A DNA stretch of 64,000 bases. Origin: Elephas maximus indicus. Lineage: Eukaryota > Chordata > Mammalia > Proboscidea > Elephantidae. The notes below the pieces were generated by a model. That model saw only the letters and a program-made list of their open reading frames with translations. It searched no databases and was not told the origin of the DNA. Each line of letters opens with the position of its first letter. Positions within the stretch are counted from its first letter, which is position 1. Both the position numbers and the translations under genes were made by a program. Below are positions 1 to 10,974 of the stretch, one piece after another. The stretch covers positions 49,725,768 through 49,789,767 of the forward strand of contig NC_064831.1 in NCBI RefSeq assembly GCF_024166365.1, given 5' to 3'.

Positions 1-2169
1 ACAATATGGGGGCAGGAGGCCAGGGTTCTGGAATCTCTGGGGTCTCCTAGGCTAAGGGGGCTGCTAGTGGAGTAAGTAGACCTGATGACTACTCTCTTAT
101 CCCTACCTCAATGGCTCCTCCACTGATTTTCATCACGGAGTGAGAATGAGAACCACTGTTATGTGGGGAAGAGAGGGAGGGAAGTATGGCAGGGGACCCA
201 GGATTTTGGACGAATGCATGGTGTCAGCTTTTCCACTCTTTAGAGATGCCATTCCTAATAATGCTAGGCTGGGTGGGGGAGAGGAGGGTGCTTCACTAAG
301 GAAGGAGAACATCAAAAGATAATTTTGATGGAATGAGAGCCCTCTCTTTTGTACTCTCAACTTAAAAATAAATAGCTCTGGATTCAAAGCCTTACCTCTA
401 CTTCTTGTCTAGTAAGCCAAGAGTAAGATAAATAAATTTTAAAAAATAGAGAAGAAAACGTGCGAGGCATTTTTCTCATAACTACCAGTCACATATCCCT
501 GATGGATGGCAAGAGAGTCACAATTATTCAGAAATGGTGCGGCCAGGGTGAGTGAACAGCAAATTCAGAAGACTCAAGAGAGACAGATGTGGATGTGAGA
601 GCACTCCTCATTTTGTTTACATGGCTGGATTCACGTCTTTTGTAAGGAAAATGGCAAGAGCAGCTTATCAGTTTGACTACTCGTACCCTTATGGGAAAAT
701 TACGGCACTAATTTTGCCTGTTTCCCAGCTAAAGCTTAAACTTCCACAGCAAAAATAATAGCCATTTAGGTAAGGTCACCATATAATTGACTGTCCAAAC
801 TAGAATACATTTTGGTGGCCGAGGAGAGGGTCTGTACCATTAATAAAGATACTGGAAAATAAGAATAAACTAGGACTGTCTAGCTAAACCAGGATGCCTG
901 GCTACTCCACATTTAGACCTCTTGAGTCAAAAGTCTTGTTTCAGTGTGTGAATGGGAGGGTCCCTAGTTGCAGCTTTGCGGCTTATACATTTTTCTGTGG
1001 GGAGGCAATAACGTGTGTGGGGTGTTTGTATGTGTGTGTGTGGTTGGTTGATATGTGTGTTGAGGTGCATGTATGGTGTGTGTGTGTGGCTGAGGTACAT
1101 GTGTGATTGATGTGTGTGTGGCTGGTGTATGGGGTGTGGGTTTTCTTCAGTGTTACTCAGTGGAACAATTTTCTTTCTAAAGCTCCAGAGGTAATTGTCA
1201 GGCCTTTGGAAGACAATCAGCTGCTAGTCTTACTCTTCTACAATGGGCAAGGGATGCTATGTGAAGATATAAAAATATATAGTACAGCTGATCTAAGACT
1301 GATTTCTGTGTATGCAACATGCTAAGACTGATTTCTATGTAAATTTACTTGTGTATTTTGAATGAAGTTCCCATTAACATGTCATGATGTCACTAATGTT
1401 TTTCTTCTGACTCTGACTCAACTTATCATGTTCTCTGTCACTTTGGGTTTAATTTTCTCTTTAACCATGTACTCTGACACAGTCAGTTGTCACTGTGCCT
1501 GACACAGCTGATGATTTCCTTTGCAAGGCTGTGTCCTTTGGTAATGGGCATCACCACTGCCAACTTAACTGCATTGTCACAGTGAGTCCTCTTCACTTGC
1601 CACTGACCCCACCACAGAGATGACTGATGGGCTAGTCCCCTGCTCAGCAGAAGTGCCCTGTAAGGTCAGTTCCCAGCAGTGGTCAAGGACCCATCCCTAC
1701 TGAGTGGCGTGACTACCTGGGCCAGCCTCAGAGGAGCCTCAAGGGGGCGCACTCCTCGGCGGGAAGTGGGACAGAAGAGCTTTGATCCCTTAGTGCACGT
1801 TTGAGACAAGAACCTGGGCCTTTGACTTCGTTGTCACCTTGAGAATTAAGTTAACGTTTTTCATATAAATAATAAGGTTAAAATAGGAACTTGTCAATTT
1901 TTCAAGGAGGGAGTTCCTGGAATTTTCCAAGCATTGAAATTTTCTCTAGAAATTTATGCAAGTGAATAGAAAGTGCTCTTTATTTAACAGTGTATCAGAA
2001 GGGCTGAATTTCTGCTGCGTTGGTTTAGTGTATTTTAGATATCACACAATTAAACCAACACATCTGTTGATTTTTCCTCCCTCTGAGCTTCATCTATTTT
2101 ATCTACTCGTTCAACCTTTCTCTGGAAGGTAATCTTATGAATGAATTAAGGAATAACTATGTTTGTATT
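1..2169. other. Unassigned flank, no gene recognised
   Basis: No coding region or clear repeat was recognised. There is a GT-rich low-complexity stretch at about 1011-1140 and a more GC-rich patch at about 1640-1830 of unknown nature. Short ORFs look random. Confidence 0.5.
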
Positions 2170-2330
2170 GGAGCCCTGGTGGTGTAGTGGTTAAGTGATA
2201 TGGCTGCTAACCAAAAAGTCAGCGTTTCAAATCCACCAGTCACTCCTTGGAAACCCTATGGGGCAGTTCTACTCTGTCCTATAGAGTCACTATAGGTCAG
2301 AATCAACTTGACAGCGAGGGGTTTGTTTTT
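2170..2330 (+). mobile_element. AfroSINE, short form
   Basis: Starts GGAGCCCTGGTGGTGTAGTG, has the tRNA-like head, then CTCCTTGGAAACCCTATGGG and a tail ending in a T/G-rich stretch. The short form lacks the 'gatctgcttctgtaaag' middle section seen in longer copies. Confidence 0.9.
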
Positions 2331-2737
2331 GTTTATGTTTGTATTACCTCTAAAGTTTTGAATTTCCTCCATATTTTTGACTCATGAGCACTGTTGTTAT
2401 TAACTGTGTTTTTGTTGCATGCTCTGTTTATTACGATCTTTTCTCTTGGCTGAGTGAAACATTTTTTTAAGAAAAGGCAGTTGATAACCTTGTTTGGGAA
2501 CAGATGACGTACTTTATTTGGGGACATCAAAGATTTGGATTAAAAACGGAAAAAATAATGAAATGCCTTGCCTGCCTTCAGTACATTAATTAAACAGAAG
2601 ATCTATTCTTATTTCCTCCATTTAGTTACATTTATTACAAAGATGAATAAGATATGATTTCTGTCTCTATGAAACTTGAGTGTACTGACAAGCAATGCAA
2701 TAACATGCAAATGTTAATTGAGTTCTACTATGTACCA

Positions 2738-2902
2738 GGGGGCCCTGGTGGTGCAGTGGTTAAATGTTTGGCTGCTAACCAAAAGGTTGCCACTTTGAAT
2801 CCACCAGCTGCTCCTTGGACACCCTGTGGGGCAGTTCTACTTTGTCCTATAGGGTCACTATGAATCAGAACCTACTTGACTGCAACGGGTTTGGTTTTTT
2901 GG
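2738..2902 (+). mobile_element. AfroSINE, short form
   Basis: Same head (GGCCCTGGTGGTGCAGTGG) and the same GGGGCAGTTCTACTTTGTCC body as the copy 570 bp upstream. Confidence 0.9.
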
Positions 2903-3890
2903 TATGTACCAGGAGTTCTACTATGCACGTGAAGTTGCTATGAGTTGGAATCTACTCAACAGCACCCAATAATGACAACATGTAGTAGGAATTGTTCTTG
3001 GCACTGGGGATACAGACGTGAACAAAATAGGCAAATACCTCTACCAGACTATGAACTGATAAGTAACACATATGTATATTAGAAGGTGAAAAGGGCAAGA
3101 GAGAAAACAGAGGAAGTGACAGAGACTTCATGGGGTGGAGTGGAAAGGGAGGAACTTGAAATTTTAGATTGGGTGGTAAAGGTGGCCCTCTAGGAAAAGG
3201 TGACTTTGAGAAAAGATCTGAAGATGAGGGACTCATCCATGAGGATAAATGGGGGGAGAGCATTCTGGGCCAAGGTCCTGAAGCAGGAACATACCTGCCA
3301 TGTCTGAGGAGCAGGAAAGAAGGCAGTGTAATGGAGCAAAGAGAGGGAGGGAAGAAGAGGAGTTAGGAGGCAAGTATGGAGGAGGAGGGCATATTGTCAA
3401 GACCCTTTTAAGCCATCACATGAACTTTGTCTTCTCCTCTGAGTGGAGTAGGAGGCCATCAGATGGTTTTGAGCAGAAGTGGGACATGATCCGATTAACA
3501 TTTGAATAGAGTGACTCTTACTGCTGCATTGAGAACCGACTGGTTGGGAGGCAAGCGTGGAAGCAAGGAGGTGAGTTAAGGTGCTATGGCAATAATCCAC
3601 GTGTGATGCAATAGTGACTTAGACCAGGAGAGTAGCAAAAAAAAAAAAAAAAAATGGTGAAAGAGATCATATTCTGGAATATTTTGCAGGTTTAGTTGAC
3701 GATTTGCTAACAGATCAAATTTGTTTATAAGAGATGTGAAGGAGTCAAGAATGACTCCAAGAGTTTTGTGCTTATTAGTTGGAAGGATGGAGGTGCCAAG
3801 TGACCAAGATGGGAAGCCTGTGAAACAGTGGGCTCTTAGGGGAAAATCAAGAGTTTGATTTTGAACATAAAAAACTGAAGATTCCTATTA

Positions 3891-4057
3891 GGGAGCCTGG
3901 TGGCATAGTGATTAAGTGCCAAGGCTGCAAACCAAAAGGTCACCAGTTCAAATCCACCAGGAACTCCTTGGAAACTCTATGGGGCAGTTCTACTCTGTCC
4001 TACAGGGTGGCTATGAGTTGGAATCGACTCAAGGGCAATGGGTTTGGGTTTTTTTTG
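3891..4057 (+). mobile_element. AfroSINE, short form
   Basis: Head GGGAGCCTGGTGGCATAGTG and tail GGCTATGAGTTGGAATCGAC, inserted inside the L2 relic. Confidence 0.9.
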
Positions 4058-4320
4058 CTGTTTGTTAGAGAGCCAAGTAGGGATGTTGCAGAGACAAACA
4101 GGTACAGGAGTTTGACTTCAGGAAAGAGGTCTGGTCTGGAGACTCTTCTCTCATGTTCATCAGTTTATGGATTGTGTAAAGCCATGAAATGGATGAGATC
4201 CCCAAAGGAGAGAATGTAAACAGAAAAGAGGTCCCCTGGTGCTCTCCAAAATGAAGAGGCTAGGAAGATAGGGAGAAACCAGAATGTTGAGAAGGAGCAG
4301 TTAATGTGGTAGAGCGAGTT

Positions 4321-4640
4321 AGCAGTGGTGGTTCCGTGGTAGGATTCTTACTTTCCCTGCGGGAGACCCAGGTTTGATTCATAGCCAGTGCACCTCATAC
4401 TCAGTCACCACCCTTTTGTCAGTGGAGACTTCTGTGCTACTATGATGCTGAACAGGTTTCAGTAAAGCTTCCAGACTATGATTGACCAGGAAGAAAGGCC
4501 TGGCCATCTACTTCTGAAAACCAGCCATAGAAAACCCTATGGATCATAAAGGTTTGATTCTGGAAACATTTCATTTCTATGTGCCTGAGGTTGCCATGAG
4601 TTGGGGGCAGACTAGACAGCAGCTAACAATAACAAGGTGG
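4321..4640 (+). mobile_element. tRNA-Gly-headed SINE
   Basis: The first 72 bp follow a tRNA-Gly gene closely: AGCAGTGGTGGTTCCGTGGT (A-box region), GCGGGAGACCCAGGTTTGAT (anticodon arm to B-box) and GCCAGTGCA. The 3' end, GTTGCCATGAGTTGGGGGCA then AGCAGCTAACAATAACAA, resembles the RTE tail. Distinct from the usual AfroSINE head. Confidence 0.75.
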
Positions 4641-4848
4641 TAGAAGAAAAACTGGTAGTGTGTGGTGTTCTGGAAACCAAGAGGAGAAAGTGTTTTAGGG
4701 AAGAGGGAGTTGATGACTATGTCAAAAGCTGCTGAAAATCACATAAGACAAAGACGGATTTAACAACATGAAGATGACCTTGATAAGATCAGTTTTGGTG
4801 GAGCGTCTGCGTGAGACCCTCACTGGAGGTGGTTCAAAAGGGAACATG

Positions 4849-6015
4849 GGGCAGGGACAAGATGGTGGAATAGCTAGATGCTTCTGGTTATCACTTTTAC
4901 AACAAAGACCCAAAAAGTCAAGTGAAATGATTATGTTTATGACAAGCTAGGAGCCCAGAACATCAAAGGCAAAGCTAGAAAACAGATTGACCGCTATTAT
5001 AAGAACTCAAGAAATAGTTTAAACAGAGAAGAAAATATTCTTTGATGGTTACAAGAGGGGGGATGGAGGGAGGGAGAGGGGTTTTCACTAATTAGATGGT
5101 AGATAAAAAGTATTTTAGGTGAAGGGAAAGACAACACACAATACAGAGGAGGTCAGCACAACTGGACTAAACCAAAAGCAAAGAAGTTTCCTGAATAAAC
5201 TGAACACTACCAAGGCCAGCGTAGCAAGGGCAGGGGTTTGGGGACCATGGTTTCAGGGGACATCTAAGTCAATTGGCATAATTAAATCTATTAAGAAAGC
5301 ATCCTGCATCCCACTTTGGAGAGTGGCATCTGGGGTCTTAAACGCTAGCAAGAGGCCATCTAAGATGCATCAATTGGTCTCAACCCACCTGGAGCAAAGG
5401 AGAATGAAGAACACCAAAGACACAAGGTAATTATGAGCCCAAGAGGCAGAAAGGGCCACATAAAGCAGAGACTACATTAGCCTGAGACCAGAAGAACTAG
5501 ATGGTGCCCAGCTACAACTGATAACTGTCCTGACAGGGAACACATCAAAGAACCCCTGAGGGAGCAGGAGAGCAGTGGGATGCAGACCCCAAATCTCATA
5601 AAAAGACCAGACTTAATGGTCTGACTGAGACTAGAACGACCTCGGAGGTCATGGTCCCCAGGCTTTCTGTTAGCCCAAGACAGGAACTATTCCTAAAGCT
5701 AACTCTTCAGACAGGGATTGGACTGGAGTTTGGGATAGACAATGATACTGGTGAAGAATGAGCTTCTTGGATCAAGTAGACACATGAGACTATGTTGGCA
5801 TCTCCTGTCCGGAGGGGCGACAAGAGGGTAGAGGGAGTCAGAGGCTGGCTGAATGGACACGAAAAGAGAGAGTGGAGGGAGGGAGTGTGTTGTCTCATTG
5901 TGGGGGAGAGCAACTAGGTGTATATAGCAAGCTGTATATGAATTTTTGTATGAGAGACTTGATTTGTAAACTTTCACTTAAAGCACAATAAAAATTAAAA
6001 AAAAACAAATGGGGG
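4849..6015 (+). mobile_element. Internally deleted L1 (5' start joined to 3'UTR)
   Basis: The left end, GGGCAGGGACAAGATGGTGG, resembles an L1 5'UTR start. The right part (about 5115-6003) is the elephant-type L1 3'UTR with GCACAATAAAAATTAAAAAA. The ORFs are missing. Flanking near-identical 9-mers gggaacAtg (4840-4848) and gggaacGtg (6016-6024) look like a target-site duplication. Confidence 0.65.
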
Positions 6016-6965
6016 GGGAACGTGAAGACAAAAGTGAATTTAGTGGGTAAAGATGAATCTTTTGAGTTTTGATTTAATCCAGAAAAAGAAGAAGCCTGTA
6101 GGGTACTTATGTCCAGCCCTTAAACTGGCCAAAGGAGCAGTGCTCAAATGCCCCCCCGCCCAAAAGAGGGAGAACAATGCCACTTCTCTGCCCTGGGGCA
6201 AAAGAACCAGTTTTGAGGCCAGTTTCTTACTGGAACAGAACTTTAGGAGGCTCACAGAATCGGAGAAGGAGAGTTGGGATGTTCAAGAGAGAAGACTGTT
6301 GACAGTGTTTCCACACAGTGCTCTGCCGAGCTAATCCCACTGATCCTTTGCTGCTCTTGCCAAATCCCTGCAGCTCCTGAAAGGTGAAATGCCGTGCCCT
6401 AAACTGCTGCAGACTCTATCTATGTACCAGGAAAAAAAAAAAAAATTAAGATTCTATTTTTACTAAAGCATGCAAAAAATAGTTGGAAGCATTTTCACTG
6501 AATTGGAGGCCATTTTTAGAATGTTGACAAAGGTTAAGGCTTCATTCTGGAGGGTCCTGGAAAGCACCATAAAGAGGTGGCAAGTCGTTTAGAACAGCCG
6601 AAGCTGAGTTACAATGAGACAGTCGTATGGGACACACACTCCATGATATCAGCAGAGGCAGAGAAAACAAACAGTAGTTCTAAAAACAAGTCCCAAATAT
6701 AGCATTTTAGGCCAGACAGTGCACATTGCAGGTAGCGATTAAAAAAAAAAAAACAACTTTATTTATAAATTTCAAACATACATACAAGTAGTGAGATGAG
6801 TATAACAAATCCAATGCAGCCATTACTCATCTTCCAGAACTATCCATGCAGGGTCGGGTTTGTTTTATCTACAGCCTGCCCCCTTGCCACCCCCATCCAT
6901 AGTCATTTTTAGGTAAGTGCCAGGCATCCTGTCATTTTACTCAGAAATAGTTTATTAGTAGGCAT

Positions 6966-6970
<5 letters not shown>

Positions 6971-6996
<26 letters not shown>
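6971..6996. repeat. (GT)n microsatellite
   Basis: About 13 uninterrupted GT units. Confidence 0.95.
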
Positions 6997-7500
6997 ATTT
7001 AGGTGTAAGATTACAGAGCAAATTAGTTTCTCATCAAACAGTTAATATACAAATTGTTTTCTGACCTTGGCTCCCAACCCCACAACATGTCAACACTCTC
7101 CCCTTCTCCACCCCAGGTTCCCTGTTTCCATTTGTCCAGTTTTCCTGTCCCTTCCTGCCTTCTAATCTTTGCTTTGGGGCTGATGTACCTATTAATCTTA
7201 TACACATGATTAAACTATAAAGCACGTCACTCACTTGTGTTATCGTTGGCCCTATAGAACTAATCTTTGGCTGAAGTGTGAACCTTAGGAGTGACTTCAG
7301 TCCTGAGTTAAGAGCGTATCTGTGGGCCATATTCTTGGGGGTTTCTCTAGTCTCTGGCAGACCAGCAAGCCTGGTCTTTTGTGTGTGTCTGAATTTATAT
7401 TTTGTTTTACATTTTTCCTGTCCTGTCCGGGACCCTTTATTGTAGTAGGCATTGACTTGGATCCACTGGGTTCACTCTGGGATAACTCCATATACTGTGC
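6997..7500 (-). mobile_element. Old L1 3' end, elephant-type lineage
   Basis: Contains 'agagcaaattagtttctc', 'gggggtttctctagtctctg' and 'gaccagcaagcctggtc'. These match diverged versions of the minus-strand L1 3'UTR seen at 45385-46200. Confidence 0.55.
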
Positions 7501-7667
7501 TCTGGAGTGAGCAGCAGTGGAGACGTGTTTATTTAAAGATGGTTAGATATTAGCAATGCTGTGATGGGCAGTTTGTTTTGCTGTATTCTATGTTTATAGC
7601 CATTGGGGTTTTACACTCAGCTTTTCTTATGACTGGCTTTTTGATCTTGGAAGAGTGGACCCCTAGC

Positions 7668-7881
7668 TGGGTCTTAGGTCCCCGAGTGGACTGTTTGCAC
7701 TTGACTATTAACCTAAAGATTGGTGGTTCGAACCCACCGACTGGTGCCACAGAAGAAGGGCCTGGAGATCTGCTTCTGTATAGATTACAGGGAGAAAACC
7801 CTCCAAAGCAGTTTTACTCTGTAACACACTGGGCTGCCACGAGTCAGAATGAACTTGACAGCAACGGATTTAGTTTTTTGG
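7668..7881 (+). mobile_element. AfroSINE, long form, diverged
   Basis: Has GGTGGTTCGAACCCACCGAC (B-box region), then GATCTGCTTCTGTATAGATT and CTGCCACGAGTCAGAATGAA. The long middle segment marks the long form. Confidence 0.8.
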
Positions 7882-7898
7882 CTTATTTGGGTCTCTTG

Positions 7899-8125
7899 GG
7901 ACAGTGGTGGTTCAGTGGTATGATTTTTGCCTTCCACGTGGGAGAACAGGGTTCAATTCCTGGGCAATGCACCTCAAGTGCGACCACCACCCATCTGTCA
8001 GTGGAGGTTTGTGTGTTGCTGTGATGCTGAACATTTCAGTGAAGCTGCCAGACCAATACAGACTAGGAAGAAAGGTCTGGTAATCTACTTCTGAAAAATC
8101 AGTCAATGAAAACCCTATTTTCTTG
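7899..8125 (+). mobile_element. tRNA-Gly-headed SINE, 3'-truncated
   Basis: Clear tRNA-Gly head: ACAGTGGTGGTTCAGTGGTA, CCTTCCACGTGGGAGAACAG and GGTTCAATTCCTGGGCAATG, with recognisable A and B boxes. It shares the body after the tRNA part with the copy at 4321. Confidence 0.8.
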
Positions 8126-8362
8126 TGCACTGAATGAAGAGACTGGATTAATTACATTGTCTCTGAGGTCCCATGCAGTTTTAAAAGTCTCTGATCTATA
8201 AGCCTCATCATGTGACTAGGAGTTGGTGTCTTGGCCACTAGGTCTTGACAAATGTTCATATTTCATTAACAGCCTAAACTTCAGGTTCTGTTGGTTTTTC
8301 AATGAAATTTCCCTGGTCTCGGGCTCTTTCTCATTCCCACGATTACTCCTCTAGACTAGACT

Positions 8363-8413
8363 TTTTTTTTTTTAAGTTGTGGTAGATGATACATAACAAA
8401 ATTTTACCACTGT
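8363..8413 (-). mobile_element. Old L1 3' fragment (left part of a split copy)
   Basis: 'gtggtagatgatacataaca' then 'aaattttaccactgtg' matches L1M-type 3' sequence on the minus strand. It continues at 9658 after the RTE insertion. Confidence 0.65.
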
Positions 8414-9657
8414 GTGGCTGTTGTTGTTAGGTGTCATCAAGTCAGTTCCAACTCATAGCGACCCTATGTAACACAGAATGAAACACTGCCTGGTCCTGCA
8501 CCACCCTTACAATCGTTGTTATGCTTGAGCCCATTCTTGCAGCCACTGTGTCAATCCATCTCATTGAGGGTCTTCCTCTTTTTTGCTGACCCTCTACTTT
8601 ACCAAGCATGATGTCCTTCTCCAGGGACTGATCCCTCCTGACAACAGGTCCAAAGTATGTAAGACGCAGTCTCGCCATCCTTGCTTTTAAGGAGCATCCT
8701 GGTTGTACTTCTTCCACGACAGATTTGTTCGTTCTTTTGGCAGTCCATGGTATATTCAATATTCTTCACCACCACCACAATATAAAGGCGTCAATTCTTG
8801 TTCAGTCTTCCTTATTCATTGTCCGGCTTTCACATGCGCATGAGGCGATTGAAAATACCATGGCCTGGGTCAGGTGCACCTTAGTCTTCAGGGTGACATC
8901 TTTGCCCTTCAACACTTTAAAGAGGTCCTTTGCGGCAGATTTGCTCAATGCAGTGCGTCTTTTGATTTCTTGACTGCTGCTTCTGTGGCTGTTGATTGTG
9001 GATCCAAGTAAAGTGAAATCCTTGAACTTCAATCTTTTCTCCATTTATCATGATGTGGCTTATTGGTCCAGTTGTCAGGGTTTTTGTTTTCTTTATGTTG
9101 AGGTGTAATCCATATGGAAGGCTATGGTCTTTGATCTTCATTAGTAAGTGCTTCAAGTCCTTTTCACTTTCAGCAAGCAAGGTTGTGTCATCTGCATAAC
9201 GCAGGCTGTTAATGAGTCTTCCTCCAATCCTGATGCCTCGTTCTTCTTCATATAGTCCAGCTTCTCGTATTATTTGCTCAGCATAGATTGAATAGGTATT
9301 CTGAAAGGATAAAGCCCTGACACACACCCTTCCTGACTTTAAACCACTTAGTAACCCCTTGTTCTGTCCGAACAACTGCCTCTTGATCTATGTACAGGTT
9401 CCTCGTGAGCACAAATAAGTGTCCTGGAATTCTCATTCTTCGCAATGTTATCCATAATTTGTTAGGATCCACACAGTTGAATGCCTTTGTATAGTCAATA
9501 AAACACAGGTAAACATCCTTCTGGTATTCTCTGCTTTCAGCCAGGATCCATCTGACATCAGCAATGATATCCCTGGTTCCACGTCTGCTTCTGAATCTGA
9601 CCGGAATTTCTGGCAGTTCCCTGTCGATATACTGTGGCAGCCACTTTTGAATGGTCA
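8414..9657 (-). mobile_element. RTE-type LINE, 5'-truncated, with reverse-transcriptase remnant
   Basis: Minus-strand reading gives the C-terminal part of an RTE reverse transcriptase. It includes a YADD catalytic motif (codons at 9198-9187, in RYADDTTLLAESEKD) and the upstream CFIDYTKAFNCVDPNKLW box. The frame is broken into several pieces, so it is inactive. The 3' end lies at about 8414 with GTTGTTGTTAG tail units. Confidence 0.85.
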
Positions 9658-10380
9658 CTACTGTAACCGTTTTTAAATGTACAGTTCAGTAGCAGTAAGT
9701 ACATTCACAATGTTGTGGAACCAGCACCACCATTTCCAGAGCTTTTTCTTCATCCCAAACAGAAACTACCCATTAGGCTGTAACTCCCCAGTCCTTCTTC
9801 CCCTGAGTCCCTGGTAACCTCTATTCTACGGTCCCTATGAATTGGTCTATCTATTCTAGATACTTTTCCTTTTGTGCGTTTTTTTTTTTTTTTTTTTGCT
9901 TAGTGTAATGTTTTCAAGGTTCGTCCATGTTGGAGCATGTATCAGAACTTCATTCCTTGTTAGGGCTGAAAAATACTCCATTGTGTGTGCACCACATTCT
10001 GTCAGTTCATCTGTTGATGGGCACTTGAGCTGTTTCCACCTTTTGGCTATTGTGATTAATACTGCTATGAATATTGGCGGGCAAGTATCTGTTTGCGTCT
10101 CTGCTTTCAGTTCTTTGGGGGTATAGTCCTAAGAGTAGAATGGCTAGGTCAAACCGTAATTCCATGTCTAACTTTTTGAGGAGCAGCCAAACTGTTTTCC
10201 ACAGCAGCTGCACCATATTACACTCCCACTAGAAATGTACAAGGGTTTCAGTTTCTCTACATCCTTGCCAACACTTCTTTTTTTTAAATAGTCATCCTAG
10301 TGGGTGTGGAGTGGTATCTCATTCTGGCTTTGATTTGCATTCCCTAATGAATAATGATGCTGAGCTACCTTACATGTTGT
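9658..10380 (-). mobile_element. Old L1 3' region (right part of a split copy)
   Basis: Classic minus-strand L1 phrases: 'atgtacagttcagtagcagt', 'ttccacagcagctgcacc' and 'gctttgatttgcattccc'. It is contiguous with 8363-8413 once the RTE is removed. Confidence 0.8.
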
Positions 10381-10391
10381 GAGGAGTCATT

Positions 10392-10963
10392 TTTTTTTTT
10401 TTTTTTTAATTTTTGTTGTGCTTTAAGTGAAAGTTTACAAATCAAGTCAGTCTCTCACACAAAAACTTACATACACCTGGCTACATACTCCCAATTGCTC
10501 TCTCCCTCTACTCTCTCTTTTCTTGTCCATTTCGCCAGCTTCTAACCCCCTCTACGTTCTCATCTACCCTCCGGGCAGAAGATGCCAACATAGTCTCAAG
10601 TGATTGAAGGTCACTCCTCACCAGCATCCCTCTCCAACCCATTGTCCAGTCCAATCTCTGTCTGAAGAGTTGGCTTCGGGAATGGTTCCTGTCCTGGGCC
10701 AACAGAAGGTCTGGGGACCATGACCACCAGGGTCCTTCCAGTCTCAGTCCGACCATTAAGTCTGGTCTTTTTATGAGAATTTGGGGTCTGCATCCCACTG
10801 TTCTCCTGCTCCCTCAGGGGTTCTCTGTTGTGTTCCCTGTCAGGGCAGTCATCGGTTGTAGCCGGGCACCATCTAGTTCTTCTGGTCTCAGGCTGATGTA
10901 GTCTCTGGTTTATGTGGCCTTTTCTGTCTCGTAATTACCTTGCATCCTTGATGTTCTTTATTC
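10392..10963 (-). mobile_element. Elephant-type L1 3' end, 5'-truncated, with target-site duplication
   Basis: Begins with the poly(T) of the minus-strand tail, then TTTTTGTTGTGCTTTAAGTG, and includes GGTCTGCATCCCACTGTTCT. It is bounded by perfect 11-bp copies of GAGGAGTCATT at 10381-10391 and 10964-10974. Confidence 0.9.
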
Positions 10964-10974
10964 GAGGAGTCATT

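Larger units (their letters stand above)
2979..4839 (-). mobile_element. L2 relic, interrupted
   Basis: Diverged LINE-2 3' sequence read on the minus strand, recognised by the order of phrases such as 'gcactggggatacagacgtg', 'gaaaaggtgactttgag', 'gagagcattctgggcc' and 'gttttgagcagaagtgg'. It is broken by an AfroSINE (3891-4057), a tRNA-Gly SINE (4321-4640) and then the L1 at 4849. Family call from memory. Confidence 0.6.

Noticed and set aside
1020-1140. GT-rich direct repeats as a CRISPR-like or satellite array
   Set aside because: Units are irregular GT dinucleotide runs without conserved spacers; ordinary simple repeat in vertebrate DNA.
7675-7745. Possible functional tRNA gene
   Set aside because: The tRNA-like stretch is the head of a SINE with a SINE body following. 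The anticodon and acceptor stems do not pair cleanly.
8442-9658. Reverse-transcriptase ORFs as a possible active gene
   Set aside because: They are overlapping broken pieces of one RTE element with frameshifts and missing N-terminal endonuclease, so they are remnants.
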